The notes beneath the pieces are model-generated. The model was not told the DNA's origin. It did no database searches and worked only from the letters and a program-made list of their open reading frames with translations. Below are positions 7,301 through 16,205 of a stretch of DNA of 64,000 bases, piece by piece; the first letter of the stretch is position 1, and the number at the start of each line of letters is the position of its first letter. The stretch is from contig NC_016609.1 of the NCBI RefSeq assembly GCF_000246855.1, positions 2,356,001 to 2,420,000 of the forward strand, in the 5' to 3' direction. This DNA comes from Niastella koreensis GR20-10 (lineage in GTDB: Bacteria > Bacteroidota > Bacteroidia > Chitinophagales > Chitinophagaceae). The position numbers and the translations under genes are program-made.

Positions 7301-9691
7301 ATGCCTACAGCCGCTACCGGAAAGCAAACTGTGTGTTACCATTGCGGTGAAAACTGCCAGGAAAGAAAGGTCACGTCAAATGGAAAATATTTTTGCTGCG
7401 AAGGGTGTAAAATGGTATATCAGCTGCTGAACCAAAGCGGGCTTTGCGAATATTATGACCTCAACGGCCAGCCCGGAACCAACCAGCGGATTGCAGTGCG
7501 GAAAGATAAATTCGCTTTCCTGGAAGTAGATCATATTCAACGGCAGTTGATCTCCTTTGCCGATGATAAACAAACCCACATCACTTTTTACCTGCCGCAA
7601 ATTCATTGCAGTTCCTGCTTATACCTGCTGGAGAACCTGCACCGGTTACATGCAGGTGTCATCAGCGCTGTTGTAAATTTTACGCGAAAAGAAGTAGCTA
7701 TAGTTTTTGATCATAATAAGGTCTCGTTACGCGAGGTGGCGGAATTGCTTACCAGTATCGGGTACGAGCCCTATATCAGTTTAAATAACCTGGGTTTGAA
7801 GAAATCGCCGGTAAACCAGCAAATGCTTTACCGGATGGGCATTGCAGGGTTCTGTTTTGCCAATATCATGCTGATCAGCTTTCCCGAATACCTGGGGTTG
7901 GAAGGATCGGAAAAAGCGCTGCAGGGAGTGTTTCGCATGCTGAATTTTATCCTGGCCCTGCCGGTTGTTTTTTACAGCGCCATTCCTTTTTTCAGTTCCG
8001 GCTGGAAAGCGTTAAAACATAAACACCTCAATATAGATGCGCCCATTGCATTGGCTATTGGTATAACCTTTGGCAGAAGTGTGTATGAAGTAGTCAGTGG
8101 CGCAGGAGGTGGTTATTTCGACTCAATGTCGGGCATTGTGTTTTTTATGCTCGTTGGCCGGGTATTCCAGGATAAAACCTACCAGCAGTTATCGTTTGAA
8201 CGCGATTTTACTTCTTATTTCCCTGTGGCGGTATCTGTACTGAAAGATGATAAGGAAATTCCTACCGCGCTGCCCGATATAAAGGTGGGCGATACGCTGG
8301 TTATTCATAATGAAGAACTGATCCCTGCGGATGGCATTCTTACCCGGGGCAGGGGTTTTATCGATTATAGTTTTGTTACCGGGGAATCGTTGCCTGTTAC
8401 CAAAGAAATGGGGGAGATCGTATATGCCGGCGGCAAACAAACCGGCAGCGTGATGGAAATACTGGTGGTAAAGGAAGTGGCGCAGAGTTACCTGGCCAAA
8501 TTGTGGTCGGATAATGACTTCAAAAGAAATGAAGCCAAAAGCGGCTCTTTTGTGCACCTGCTGAGCCGCTGGTTTACTTATATCCTGTTGGGAATCGCCA
8601 CCATGGCAGCTGTTTACTGGTCGGTCGTGGACAGCAGTAAGGTCTGGAACGCAATCACAGCCGTTTTAATAGTGGCCTGTCCATGCGCCCTGTTGTTGTC
8701 CAACACCTTTACCAATGGGGTTATCCTGCGCATTTTAGGGCGTAATAAGTTCTATCTCCGCAACGCCCAGGTTATTGAAGATATGGCCCGGATAGATCAT
8801 ATTGTATTTGATAAAACCGGTACGCTGGCCTCGGCGCATGAACAGCAGATCGAATACTTCGGCAGGCCATTAAGCAAAAGACAATTGCTGCAGATCGCCA
8901 CGCTGGCCGCCTGCAGTAATCACCCGTTGAGCAAGGGGTTGGTGAAATACATTGGCCGGACAGGAAAAATGCCGGTTGATGATTTTCGTGAGGTTACCGG
9001 TAATGGGGTGGAAGGATTGGTAGGTGGGCACTTAATAAAACTGGGCGCCTATGCGTGGGTTGCCGGAAAAAATAAACAACCGGAAGGCACGGCAGTATAT
9101 GTCAGTTGCGACGATGAGATGCAGGGCTGTTTTCAATTCAGTAACCAGTTCAGGGAATCGGTACCGGAGCTGGTAAAAAGCTTAAAGCCACATTACAGTC
9201 TGTCGGTTTTATCGGGTGACAATGCCGCCGGAAAAGCCAGCCTGGAGCAGCTGCTGGGCCCTGACAGCGTTATACTTTTTCATCAGAAACCGGAAGATAA
9301 ATTACGCTATATCCAATCCCTGCAACGGCATGGAAAAAAGGTAATGATGGTGGGCGACGGGCTGAACGATGCAGGCGCCCTGCAGCAAAGCAATGTGGGC
9401 ATTGCCGTGACGGAGGATTGTAACAACTTTACCCCGGCCAGCGATGCCATTATCGATGCCGGGCAACTCTCCAGAATTCCTGCCTTTATAAAACTTTGTA
9501 AAGTCAATAAACGCATTGTTGTAGCCAGTTTTATTTTATCCATCGCCTATAATATAGTAGGTCTTTCATTCGCGGTACAGGGCGATCTGAGCCCGTTGAT
9601 TGCCGCTATTCTGATGCCTGCCAGTTCACTCAGCATTTTACTGGTCACTTTTGGCAGTGGCAATATAGCTGCGCGGTTATTGAAGTGCTAA
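7301..9691 (+). CDS. ccoI: copper-transporting P1B ATPase for cbb3 assembly
   Basis: An inner-membrane pump that supplies or exports copper during cbb3 oxidase maturation (CcoI/FixI). The 796 residues begin with an extra cysteine-rich metal domain (CYHCGEN, CCEGC; residues 12-40), then a heavy-metal domain with HCSSC near residue 105, eight predicted helices with the CPC ion motif (460-462, CPCALLLS), the phosphorylation motif DKTG (Asp504), the HP motif (NHPLSKG) and GDGLND. The order ccoI-ccoS-ccoNO is typical of Bacteroidota cbb3 loci. It has its own FNR-like box upstream. Confidence 0.93.
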   Translation: MPTAATGKQTVCYHCGENCQERKVTSNGKYFCCEGCKMVYQLLNQSGLCEYYDLNGQPGTNQRIAVRKDKFAFLEVDHIQRQLISFADDKQTHITFYLPQIHCSSCLYLLENLHRLHAGVISAVVNFTRKEVAIVFDHNKVSLREVAELLTSIGYEPYISLNNLGLKKSPVNQQMLYRMGIAGFCFANIMLISFPEYLGLEGSEKALQGVFRMLNFILALPVVFYSAIPFFSSGWKALKHKHLNIDAPIALAIGITFGRSVYEVVSGAGGGYFDSMSGIVFFMLVGRVFQDKTYQQLSFERDFTSYFPVAVSVLKDDKEIPTALPDIKVGDTLVIHNEELIPADGILTRGRGFIDYSFVTGESLPVTKEMGEIVYAGGKQTGSVMEILVVKEVAQSYLAKLWSDNDFKRNEAKSGSFVHLLSRWFTYILLGIATMAAVYWSVVDSSKVWNAITAVLIVACPCALLLSNTFTNGVILRILGRNKFYLRNAQVIEDMARIDHIVFDKTGTLASAHEQQIEYFGRPLSKRQLLQIATLAACSNHPLSKGLVKYIGRTGKMPVDDFREVTGNGVEGLVGGHLIKLGAYAWVAGKNKQPEGTAVYVSCDDEMQGCFQFSNQFRESVPELVKSLKPHYSLSVLSGDNAAGKASLEQLLGPDSVILFHQKPEDKLRYIQSLQRHGKKVMMVGDGLNDAGALQQSNVGIAVTEDCNNFTPASDAIIDAGQLSRIPAFIKLCKVNKRIVVASFILSIAYNIVGLSFAVQGDLSPLIAAILMPASSLSILLVTFGSGNIAARLLKC

Positions 9692-9707
9692 GCGCCAACC
9701 TTAACAT

Positions 9708-9773
9708 ATGATTAAAATCAGGTTTTGTTTTGAGGCTTCTCATTCAACAGGTTGCTGCCCGCGAATAGTTTTG
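9708..9773 (+). promoter_or_regulatory. FNR-like box and -7 element before ccoS-ccoNOQP
   Basis: ATGAT-TAAA-ATCAG lies at 9708-9721 and a perfect TAGTTTTG -7 element at 9766-9773. The box centre is 58.5 bp from the last G, the class I distance. It follows the ccoI stop codon by 17 bp, so the structural genes can be transcribed separately from ccoI. Confidence 0.68.
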
Positions 9774-9796
9774 TGAAGAGATAATTTATTAAAGTT

Positions 9797-9967
9797 ATGA
9801 GCGCTATCGTGATCCTTCTTATTGCAAGTATATCTGTATCCGCCATTTTCCTGGCTGCTTTTATATGGAGCGTACGCTCCGGCCAGATGGATGACGATTT
9901 CTCCCCGCCACAACGCATTTTATTCGATAACCCGGTAAACCCTCCATCGAATAACAACCAACAGTAA
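9797..9967 (+). CDS. ccoS: cbb3 oxidase maturation protein CcoS
   Basis: A 56-residue single-helix membrane protein starting MSAIVILLIASISVSAIFLA, followed by FIWSVRSGQMDD, the usual CcoS pattern of one helix then W.v..GQ(y/m)DD. CcoS is needed to insert heme b and copper into the catalytic subunit. It lies between ccoI and ccoNO, the normal place. Confidence 0.9.
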   Translation: MSAIVILLIASISVSAIFLAAFIWSVRSGQMDDDFSPPQRILFDNPVNPPSNNNQQ

Positions 9968-10009
9968 ACAGATCGCCGAATTATAAAATCTCAAACCCGG
10001 AATATCTCT

Positions 10010-12139
10010 ATGCAAGTTGAAAAATTTTATTACGACAACAAGATCGTTAAATGGTTTGCCATGGCCACGGCCATCTGGGGCATTGTAGGTATGCTGGCCG
10101 GTTTGTATGCGGCCATTCAATTGTACGCCCCCGGGGCCGCATTAGGCTATGCGCCCACTACGTTTGGCCGGGTACGCCCTGTGCATACCAATGCCATCAT
10201 TTTTGCATTTGTTGGCAACTGTATTTTTACCGGGGTTTATTATTCCCTGCAACGGCTTTGTAAAGCACGTATGTTCAGTGATAAATTAAGCAAGCTGCAC
10301 TTCTGGGGCTGGCAGGGCATTATTGTGGCTGCCGCCATTACCCTGTTGCTTGGGTTTACCACCGGTAAAGAGTATGCCGAACTGGAATGGCCCATCGATA
10401 TTGCCATTACCCTGGTTTGGGTGATCTTCGGCATCAACATGTTTGGCACCATTATAAAAAGACGGGAACGGCACCTGTACGTTGCCATCTGGTTTTATAT
10501 CGCCACCTGGGTAACGGTTGCCTTGTTGCATATTGTAAATTCAGTGGAGATACCTGTTTCCTTTTTTAAAAGCTACAGCTGGTATGCCGGTGTACAGGAT
10601 GCGCTTGTGCAATGGTGGTATGGGCACAACGCGGTAGCTTTTTTTCTTACCACACCCATACTCGGTCTGATGTATTATTTTCTGCCCAAAGCTGCTAATA
10701 GGCCCGTTTATTCGTACCGGCTTTCTATTATACACTTTTGGGCATTGATCTTTATATACATCTGGGCCGGTCCGCACCACTTATTATACACCGCCTTGCC
10801 CGATTGGGCGCAGTCGCTCGGTACCGTTTTTTCCATTATGCTGCTGGCGCCCAGTTGGGGCGGTATGCTTAACGGCTTGTTTACTTTACGCGGCGCCTGG
10901 GATAAAGTACGTGAAGATCCCGTACTGAAATTCTTTGTGGTTGCCGTTACCTGTTATGGCATGGCCACTTTTGAAGGCCCCATGCTGTCGCTGAAAAACG
11001 TAAACGCCATTTCGCACTTTACCGACTGGACCATCGCCCACGTGCATATTGGCGGTTTAGGGTGGAATGGTTTTATGGCGTTCGGCATGTTGTACTGGCT
11101 GGTGCCACGCATGTGGGGCACGCCACTGTATTCAAAGAAATTAGCCACTAATCACTTCTGGCTGGGCACCATCGGTATTGTACTGTATGCTGTGCCGTTA
11201 TACTGGGCCGGTTTTGCCCAGGCGCAGATGTGGAAGACCTTTACTGAAGAAGGACAGTTGAAATTCCAGTTCCTTGAAACTGTGACCCATATTATTCCCA
11301 TGTATATCACCCGTAGTATCGGGGGTACCCTGTATCTCATTGGCGCCCTGCTGATGGTGTACAACCTGGTTAAAACAGCCGCTAAAGGGTATTTCATTGC
11401 CAACGAAGTGTGTGAAGCAGCTCCTTTGCAAAAGGAAACATCGCATGCCCGTGAACACTGGCACCGGTGGATCGAAAGAAAACCCATGACCCTTTTGGTG
11501 TTCAGCCTGATTGTTGTAGCCATTGGCGGCGCCATTGAAATGATCCCCACCTTCCTGGTGAAAAGTAACGTGCCTACCATTGCAAGTGTAAAACCCTATA
11601 CACCACTTGAACTGCAGGGCCGGGATATTTATGTACGCGAAGGTTGTTATACCTGTCACTCCCAAATGATCCGTCCGTTCCGCGATGAGGTAGCCCGTTA
11701 TGGCGAATATTCAAAGGCCGGTGAGTTTGTTTACGATCACCCCTTCCAGTGGGGTTCAAAAAGAACGGGTCCCGACCTGGCGCGGGTAGGTGGTAAATAC
11801 CCGGATAGCTGGCATTACAACCATATGATGGATCCCCGGATCATGTCGCCCGGTTCTATTATGCCTTCCTACAGCTGGTTGCTGGATAATAAAATTGATA
11901 CGGCGAGCACCCCGGCCAAAATCAGGGCCATGCAAACCCTGGGAGTACCATACCCTGCAGGCTACGATAAACAAGCCAATAATGACCTGATGACGCAGGC
12001 CAACAGCATCCGCATCAGTTTAAAGATGGATAAAATTGAAACACCCAAAAATGCAGAGATCGTAGCGCTGATCGCTTACCTGCAACGTCTTGGGAAAGAC
12101 ATAAAGGCAATGCCTAAAGAGCAAACTGCTAAAAACTAA
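10010..12139 (+). CDS. ccoNO: cbb3-type cytochrome c oxidase, fused CcoN-CcoO
   Basis: The catalytic subunit of the high-affinity terminal oxidase, reducing O2 to water in the inner membrane. Residues 1 to about 480 are the 12-helix CcoN, with WWYGHNAVAF (copper B side) and FTDWTIAHVHIGGLGWNG supplying heme-ligand histidines. After a linker and a membrane anchor near residue 500 comes CcoO, with one c-type heme motif C546-Y-T-C549-H550 (EGCYTCHSQMIRPF). The natural fusion into one 709-residue chain is known in Bacteroidota. It is followed after 4 bp by the small ccoQ gene. Confidence 0.96.
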   Translation: MQVEKFYYDNKIVKWFAMATAIWGIVGMLAGLYAAIQLYAPGAALGYAPTTFGRVRPVHTNAIIFAFVGNCIFTGVYYSLQRLCKARMFSDKLSKLHFWGWQGIIVAAAITLLLGFTTGKEYAELEWPIDIAITLVWVIFGINMFGTIIKRRERHLYVAIWFYIATWVTVALLHIVNSVEIPVSFFKSYSWYAGVQDALVQWWYGHNAVAFFLTTPILGLMYYFLPKAANRPVYSYRLSIIHFWALIFIYIWAGPHHLLYTALPDWAQSLGTVFSIMLLAPSWGGMLNGLFTLRGAWDKVREDPVLKFFVVAVTCYGMATFEGPMLSLKNVNAISHFTDWTIAHVHIGGLGWNGFMAFGMLYWLVPRMWGTPLYSKKLATNHFWLGTIGIVLYAVPLYWAGFAQAQMWKTFTEEGQLKFQFLETVTHIIPMYITRSIGGTLYLIGALLMVYNLVKTAAKGYFIANEVCEAAPLQKETSHAREHWHRWIERKPMTLLVFSLIVVAIGGAIEMIPTFLVKSNVPTIASVKPYTPLELQGRDIYVREGCYTCHSQMIRPFRDEVARYGEYSKAGEFVYDHPFQWGSKRTGPDLARVGGKYPDSWHYNHMMDPRIMSPGSIMPSYSWLLDNKIDTASTPAKIRAMQTLGVPYPAGYDKQANNDLMTQANSIRISLKMDKIETPKNAEIVALIAYLQRLGKDIKAMPKEQTAKN

Positions 12140-12143
12140 TTAT

Positions 12144-12302
12144 ATGAAGTTTATACACTATTTGGAAAAGATAACCGGTGTGAGCATTTACCCACTGATC
12201 TCGTTTGTCATCTTCGGTCTTTTCTTCCTGGTAATGTTGCTGTGGGTGCTTAAGAGCGATAAGAAATTGATCTATGACATCAGCCGTATTCCTTTAGACT
12301 AA
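12144..12302 (+). CDS. ccoQ: small cbb3 subunit, CcoQ-like
   Basis: A 52-residue protein starting MKFIHYLEKITGVSIYPLIS, with one membrane helix (residues 15-38) and a short charged tail (KSDKKLIYDISRIPLD). Its size, its position between ccoNO and ccoP and its 4-bp spacing identify it as the CcoQ/FixQ-type subunit that stabilises the complex. Sequence identity to proteobacterial CcoQ is weak, so the call rests largely on context. Confidence 0.82.
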   Translation: MKFIHYLEKITGVSIYPLISFVIFGLFFLVMLLWVLKSDKKLIYDISRIPLD

Positions 12303-12324
12303 CCACCTTAAAACATTGTATTGT

Positions 12325-13494
12325 ATGCGTAAAGCAGTTGCTGCACTGACCGCCTTTTTATTGACCGCGCCATTTGTAATGGCGGAGGGAGGCGGTCATG
12401 CCCCTGTAGAGTCCTCCCTGTATGATCCGTTTGTAGTAACAATGATTGTTATAATGGCTATCCTGTTGCTGGCTATTGGGTTGCTGGCCAATGTAGTAAT
12501 AGGCGCCGCCGGTTATTATTATAAAAAGCAAAAAGATACGGAACAACAAACGGCTGCCGGGAGCGGAGGTGTTATTAAAGCACTGTCCATCATCGCCCTC
12601 GTATTGATGGCAGCGCCTTCGTTCGCACAAGGTGGTGAGGCGGCTGCTACAGCCGCGGCCCAAACTACCAGCTCATATGGGGCTTTGTCCGAAACTACTT
12701 TTTATTTCATGGTGAGCGTGATAGCTCTGGAATTACTGGTGGTGTTTGTGCTGTTGTACCAGTTGCGCGTTTTCCTGGGTAAAACAAGAACGAAAGAAGG
12801 TGTAGCCGGGGCAAAAGAGTTCAAATTGAAACCCGCTATCAGTGTATGGCATAAGTTGAACAAATTTAAGCCCATTGAGCAGGAAGCGGATCTTGACCTG
12901 GGGCACGATTACGATGGCATCCGGGAGCTGGACAACCGGTTACCTCCGTGGTGGCTGTATGGATTTTATATCTCCATCCTGGCCGCCGGCATCTATATCT
13001 GGCGCTACCATATTGCTCAAACAGCTCCATTAAGCAAAGAAGAATACCAGATAGCCATGAACGAGGCTGAAGTACAGAAAGCGGCTTATCTGAAGAAATC
13101 GGCCAATAACGTGGACGAGAGCACCATCAAGAAATTAACAGCAGCGGCAGACCTGGAAGCCGGCCAAAAAGTGTTTAGTCAGAATTGCGCTGCCTGTCAT
13201 GGTAAAGCAGGGGAAGGTATTGTAGGGCCGAACTTAACCGATGATTACTGGCTGCACGGCGGTGGTATTAAAGACGTTTTCAAAACCATTAAATATGGCT
13301 GGCCCGAGAAAGGGATGCGCAGCTGGAAAGATGACCTGTCGCCCATGCAGATTGCACAGGTAGCCAGTTATATAAAATCCATCCACGGTTCCAACCCGCC
13401 CAATGGTAAACCCAAACAGGGCGATCTGTACCAGGAAGAAGTTGGTAAAACCGATTCTGTAAGCAATAAAGGAACTGAAGTTTCAAAAAACTAG
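12325..13494 (+). CDS. ccoP: cbb3 oxidase cytochrome c subunit CcoP, monoheme
   Basis: A membrane-bound cytochrome c that feeds electrons to CcoNO. From the ATG at 12325 (a TTG lies in frame at 12316) the protein has 389 residues. It has a signal-like first helix, a helix at about 30-60, a third at about 85-105 ending in a second signal-like AAPSFAQG, a fourth at about 120-150, the CcoP_N block PPWWLYGFYISILAAGIYIW (about 205-230), and a cytochrome c domain with C288-A-A-C291-H292. Proteobacterial CcoP has two hemes and one or two helices; here there is one heme and a long membrane N-terminus. Confidence 0.92.
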   Translation: MRKAVAALTAFLLTAPFVMAEGGGHAPVESSLYDPFVVTMIVIMAILLLAIGLLANVVIGAAGYYYKKQKDTEQQTAAGSGGVIKALSIIALVLMAAPSFAQGGEAAATAAAQTTSSYGALSETTFYFMVSVIALELLVVFVLLYQLRVFLGKTRTKEGVAGAKEFKLKPAISVWHKLNKFKPIEQEADLDLGHDYDGIRELDNRLPPWWLYGFYISILAAGIYIWRYHIAQTAPLSKEEYQIAMNEAEVQKAAYLKKSANNVDESTIKKLTAAADLEAGQKVFSQNCAACHGKAGEGIVGPNLTDDYWLHGGGIKDVFKTIKYGWPEKGMRSWKDDLSPMQIAQVASYIKSIHGSNPPNGKPKQGDLYQEEVGKTDSVSNKGTEVSKN

Positions 13495-13497
13495 ATA

Positions 13498-14925
13498 GTG
13501 GAAGTTGAATCTAAAATAACCCCCATTTCTACCGAAGAACAGGAATCGTTTCGCGACAGGATCGCGACGGTAGATGCTGCCGGTAAACGGAAATGGGTGT
13601 ATGCGCAAAGGCCCGTTGGTAAATTATATACTCTCCGTACCTGGATAAGCCGGGGCTTTTTTATCCTGTTCTTTGCCTTGCCATTTGTGTATGTGCATGG
13701 CAGACCTTTGTTTCTGTTTGATGTAACCCAGGCGCATTTTATCATTTTTGGTAAAGTGTTCTGGCCACAGGATTTTTTCATCTTCGGCCTGGCCATGGTT
13801 ACGTTCATTGTGTTTGTGGTATTGTTCACTGCTGCCTTTGGCCGCTTATTTTGTGGCTGGGTTTGTCCGCAAACCATCTTCATGGAAATGTTCTTCCGTA
13901 AAATTGAATATGCCATCGAAGGCAATGCGGCTGAACAACGCCTGCTGAACCAGGCGCCCTGGACGGGAAAGAAAATAATGAAGAAAACAAGTAAGCACCT
14001 GGTGTTTTTCGGGATGTCGTTTATTATTGCCAATTTCTTTTTGTCCTATATCATCGGCATTAAAGAACTGGGTAAAATAATTACCGAACCGGTGTCGGAA
14101 CATATCGGCGGGTTGTTTTCGATCCTTATTTTCTCGGGTATCTTTTATGCGGTGTATGCATTTTTCCGCGAACAGGTTTGTACGGTCGTTTGTCCGTATG
14201 GCCGCCTGCAGGGGGTGTTAATGGATCGCAACTCCATGATTGTGGCGTATGACCATAAACGCGGCGAACCCCGGGGAAAATATAACAAGAAAGTAACCCG
14301 CGAACTGGGCGATTGTATAGATTGTATGCAGTGCGTAAAGGTTTGTCCTACCGGGATAGATATCCGTAACGGCAACCAGCTTGAATGTGTGGGCTGCACG
14401 GCTTGTATAGATGCCTGTAATGCCATTATGGAAAAGATCAACCAGCCCCTGGGGCTTATCAGGTATGCATCGGAAAATGGCATCGAGAACCGCGAGCCTC
14501 TGCACTTCACCGGCCGCATGAAACTGTATAGTGTTTTATTGACCGGTTTGCTGGTGATCCTGGGGGTGTTATTATACACCAGGAAAGAAATTGATGCTAC
14601 CGTGATGCGTACGCCGGGAATGTTGTACCAGCAACGTGGGGCCGACAGCGTATCTAACCTGTACAATATAAAAGTGGCCAATAAAACCATTAACCGGGTG
14701 CCACTGCAGCTGAAACTCGAAGGCATTAACGGCCACATAGAAATTATCGGTGAACACAATGCCATCTCTGTAAAGGAAGAAGGGCAGGGCGCTGGTACCT
14801 TCTTCGTGGTGCTGCCAAACAATAGCATTCATTCGCGCAAGCAACCCATCCGGATTGCCTTGTACAATGGAAATGAGAAAGTAGATGTGATCGCTACTAA
14901 TTTCCTTGGCCCGGTTAGCCAGTAA
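13498..14925 (+). CDS. ccoG: cbb3 oxidase accessory iron-sulfur protein CcoG
   Basis: The FixG/RdxA/CcoG family, a membrane protein with two 4Fe-4S clusters that reduces copper for cbb3 assembly. The 475 residues have membrane helices at about 50-70, 85-115, 160-180 and 205-225, the FCGWVCPQT and VCTVVCPYGR motifs, then ferredoxin-type DCIDCMQCVKVCPTG and ECVGCTACIDAC, a further helix near 345, and a periplasmic Ig-like C-terminus. The start is GTG, 3 bp after the ccoP stop, pointing to translational coupling. Confidence 0.94.
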   Translation: MEVESKITPISTEEQESFRDRIATVDAAGKRKWVYAQRPVGKLYTLRTWISRGFFILFFALPFVYVHGRPLFLFDVTQAHFIIFGKVFWPQDFFIFGLAMVTFIVFVVLFTAAFGRLFCGWVCPQTIFMEMFFRKIEYAIEGNAAEQRLLNQAPWTGKKIMKKTSKHLVFFGMSFIIANFFLSYIIGIKELGKIITEPVSEHIGGLFSILIFSGIFYAVYAFFREQVCTVVCPYGRLQGVLMDRNSMIVAYDHKRGEPRGKYNKKVTRELGDCIDCMQCVKVCPTGIDIRNGNQLECVGCTACIDACNAIMEKINQPLGLIRYASENGIENREPLHFTGRMKLYSVLLTGLLVILGVLLYTRKEIDATVMRTPGMLYQQRGADSVSNLYNIKVANKTINRVPLQLKLEGINGHIEIIGEHNAISVKEEGQGAGTFFVVLPNNSIHSRKQPIRIALYNGNEKVDVIATNFLGPVSQ

Positions 14926-14950
14926 TTATTGATTTATCAAACAAAATATT

Positions 14951-15394
14951 ATGACACTGAATTGGGGACATAAAATGATGCTGGTATTCCTGGTTTTTGT
15001 AGGTGGAATGTCGTACCTGGTGTACCGCTGTGTAAAAACCAATTACGACCTGGTTTCAACTGACTACTATAAAGAGGAGTTATCGTACCAGCAGGTAATA
15101 GATGGTGAAAGCCGCGCCAACCAGTTGGGAAACAAATTTCATATTGCGCAAAATGGCAATGAGCTGGTACTGCAATTGCCAGATGAAATGAGAAATACAA
15201 CGGTGAAAGGCAATGCCTGGTTCTATTATGCGCCAGACGCCAAACGCGACAGACAGATAACCCTGAACACAAATGCTGCAGGGGAGCAGACTATTAACAG
15301 CAGCCAATTCTTCCCTGGCAGATATACCGTTAAGGTAAGGTGGGAAAGCAAAGGACAGCAATATTATTCTGAAGAATATGTAACCATCCATTAA
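14951..15394 (+). CDS. ccoH: cbb3 oxidase assembly protein CcoH
   Basis: A 147-residue FixH-family protein. One N-terminal helix (MLVFLVFVGGMSYLVYRCV) is followed by a DYYKEELSYQ segment typical of FixH and a periplasmic beta-sandwich domain. It helps assemble the oxidase and the CcoI-dependent copper route. It follows ccoG by 25 bp and precedes the TauE/SafE-like gene by 5 bp. Confidence 0.88.
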   Translation: MTLNWGHKMMLVFLVFVGGMSYLVYRCVKTNYDLVSTDYYKEELSYQQVIDGESRANQLGNKFHIAQNGNELVLQLPDEMRNTTVKGNAWFYYAPDAKRDRQITLNTNAAGEQTINSSQFFPGRYTVKVRWESKGQQYYSEEYVTIH

Positions 15395-15399
15395 ATTTT

Positions 15400-16104
15400 A
15401 TGTGGTCGATAGTAACGGCAGGTTTGGTGTTAGGGCTTATAAGCAGTTTGCATTGCATAGGCATGTGCGGTCCGCTGATGCTGGCGCTCCCTGTTCGCCA
15501 TCTGGAAAAATGGAAACAGGTAATGACCATTTTTTTATATAACACAGGACGGGTAATTACCTATACGCTGATAGGGGCGTTGTTGGGACTGGCTGGCCGT
15601 AGAATATACCTGGCGGGTTTTCAACGATGGTTTACCATTGTATTGGGGGTAGTAATGCTGGGGCTGGCGTTTAATTATTTTTATAAACAGGCATCCGTTC
15701 AACCCAAATGGATGCAGGCAGTTCATATACGCATACAACAGCTTATGCTTCGGTTTATAAGATCGAACAACCCGGGCGGTTATTTTCTGTTGGGGATGGC
15801 CAATGGATTATTGCCCTGTGGTATGGTGTACCTGGCCATTGCCGGCGCGGTAACGGCCAATAGCGTAATAAATAGTATGCTGTTTATGTTTCTTTTTGGG
15901 GTGGGTACTATACCTGCCATGTTTGCTTTGGGTGTATTCGGCCTGCGGATTACCATGCCGGTGCGGCAACAAATGAAAGCCGCCATGCCCTATGTGGTAG
16001 TGGCGATGGCGGTGATATTAATTTTACGCGGTCTTAATCTTGGTATTCCTTTTATCAGTCCGGTTATTGCCGATGTGCCCGGTCACGTTATTTCCTGTCA
16101 CTGA
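15400..16104 (+). CDS. TauE/SafE (UreH/DsbD-like) membrane protein of the cbb3 operon
   Basis: A 234-residue protein with six or seven helices, beginning LVLGLISSLHCIGMCGPLML. The HCxGMCGP motif is characteristic of the family placed at the end of cbb3 clusters, thought to move copper or thiols. A second motif, NGLLPCGMVYLAI, contains another conserved cysteine. It ends the run ccoS to ccoH with short spacings. The exact substrate is not known. Confidence 0.85.
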   Translation: MWSIVTAGLVLGLISSLHCIGMCGPLMLALPVRHLEKWKQVMTIFLYNTGRVITYTLIGALLGLAGRRIYLAGFQRWFTIVLGVVMLGLAFNYFYKQASVQPKWMQAVHIRIQQLMLRFIRSNNPGGYFLLGMANGLLPCGMVYLAIAGAVTANSVINSMLFMFLFGVGTIPAMFALGVFGLRITMPVRQQMKAAMPYVVVAMAVILILRGLNLGIPFISPVIADVPGHVISCH

Positions 16105-16107
16105 GCG

Positions 16108-16205
16108 GAACGTGAAACGTCAAACGTACCTATTAACGTGTTAACGTATCAACTTGTTAACCTGTTAACTCGTCAACTGGTCAACTCGTCAACCGGTCAA
16201 CTTCC
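16108..16205. repeat. interspersed ~9-bp direct repeats (GTCAACTCG / CGTGAAACG type)
   Basis: GAACGTGAAACGTCAAACGT (16109-16128) is followed by GTTAAC-type units and then CGTCAACTG, GTCAACTCG and TCAACCGGTCAAC. The array runs into the last codons of the minus-strand histidine kinase gene and supplies its stop codon. Both word types recur in the window: GTCAACTCGTCAACTGG at 52993-53009 and GTGAAACGTCAAACGTGAAA near 54758. No hairpin is evident because the units are direct repeats. Confidence 0.7.

Noticed and set aside
14145-14828. A 227-codon frame opposite ccoG
   Set aside because: It is the mirror of a certain gene; composition and lack of start context show it is a shadow.
14929-14940. 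TTGATTTATCAA palindrome before ccoH
   Set aside because: The half sites match FNR but the gap is 2 bp instead of 4, and it lies inside an operon with a 25-bp intergenic gap.
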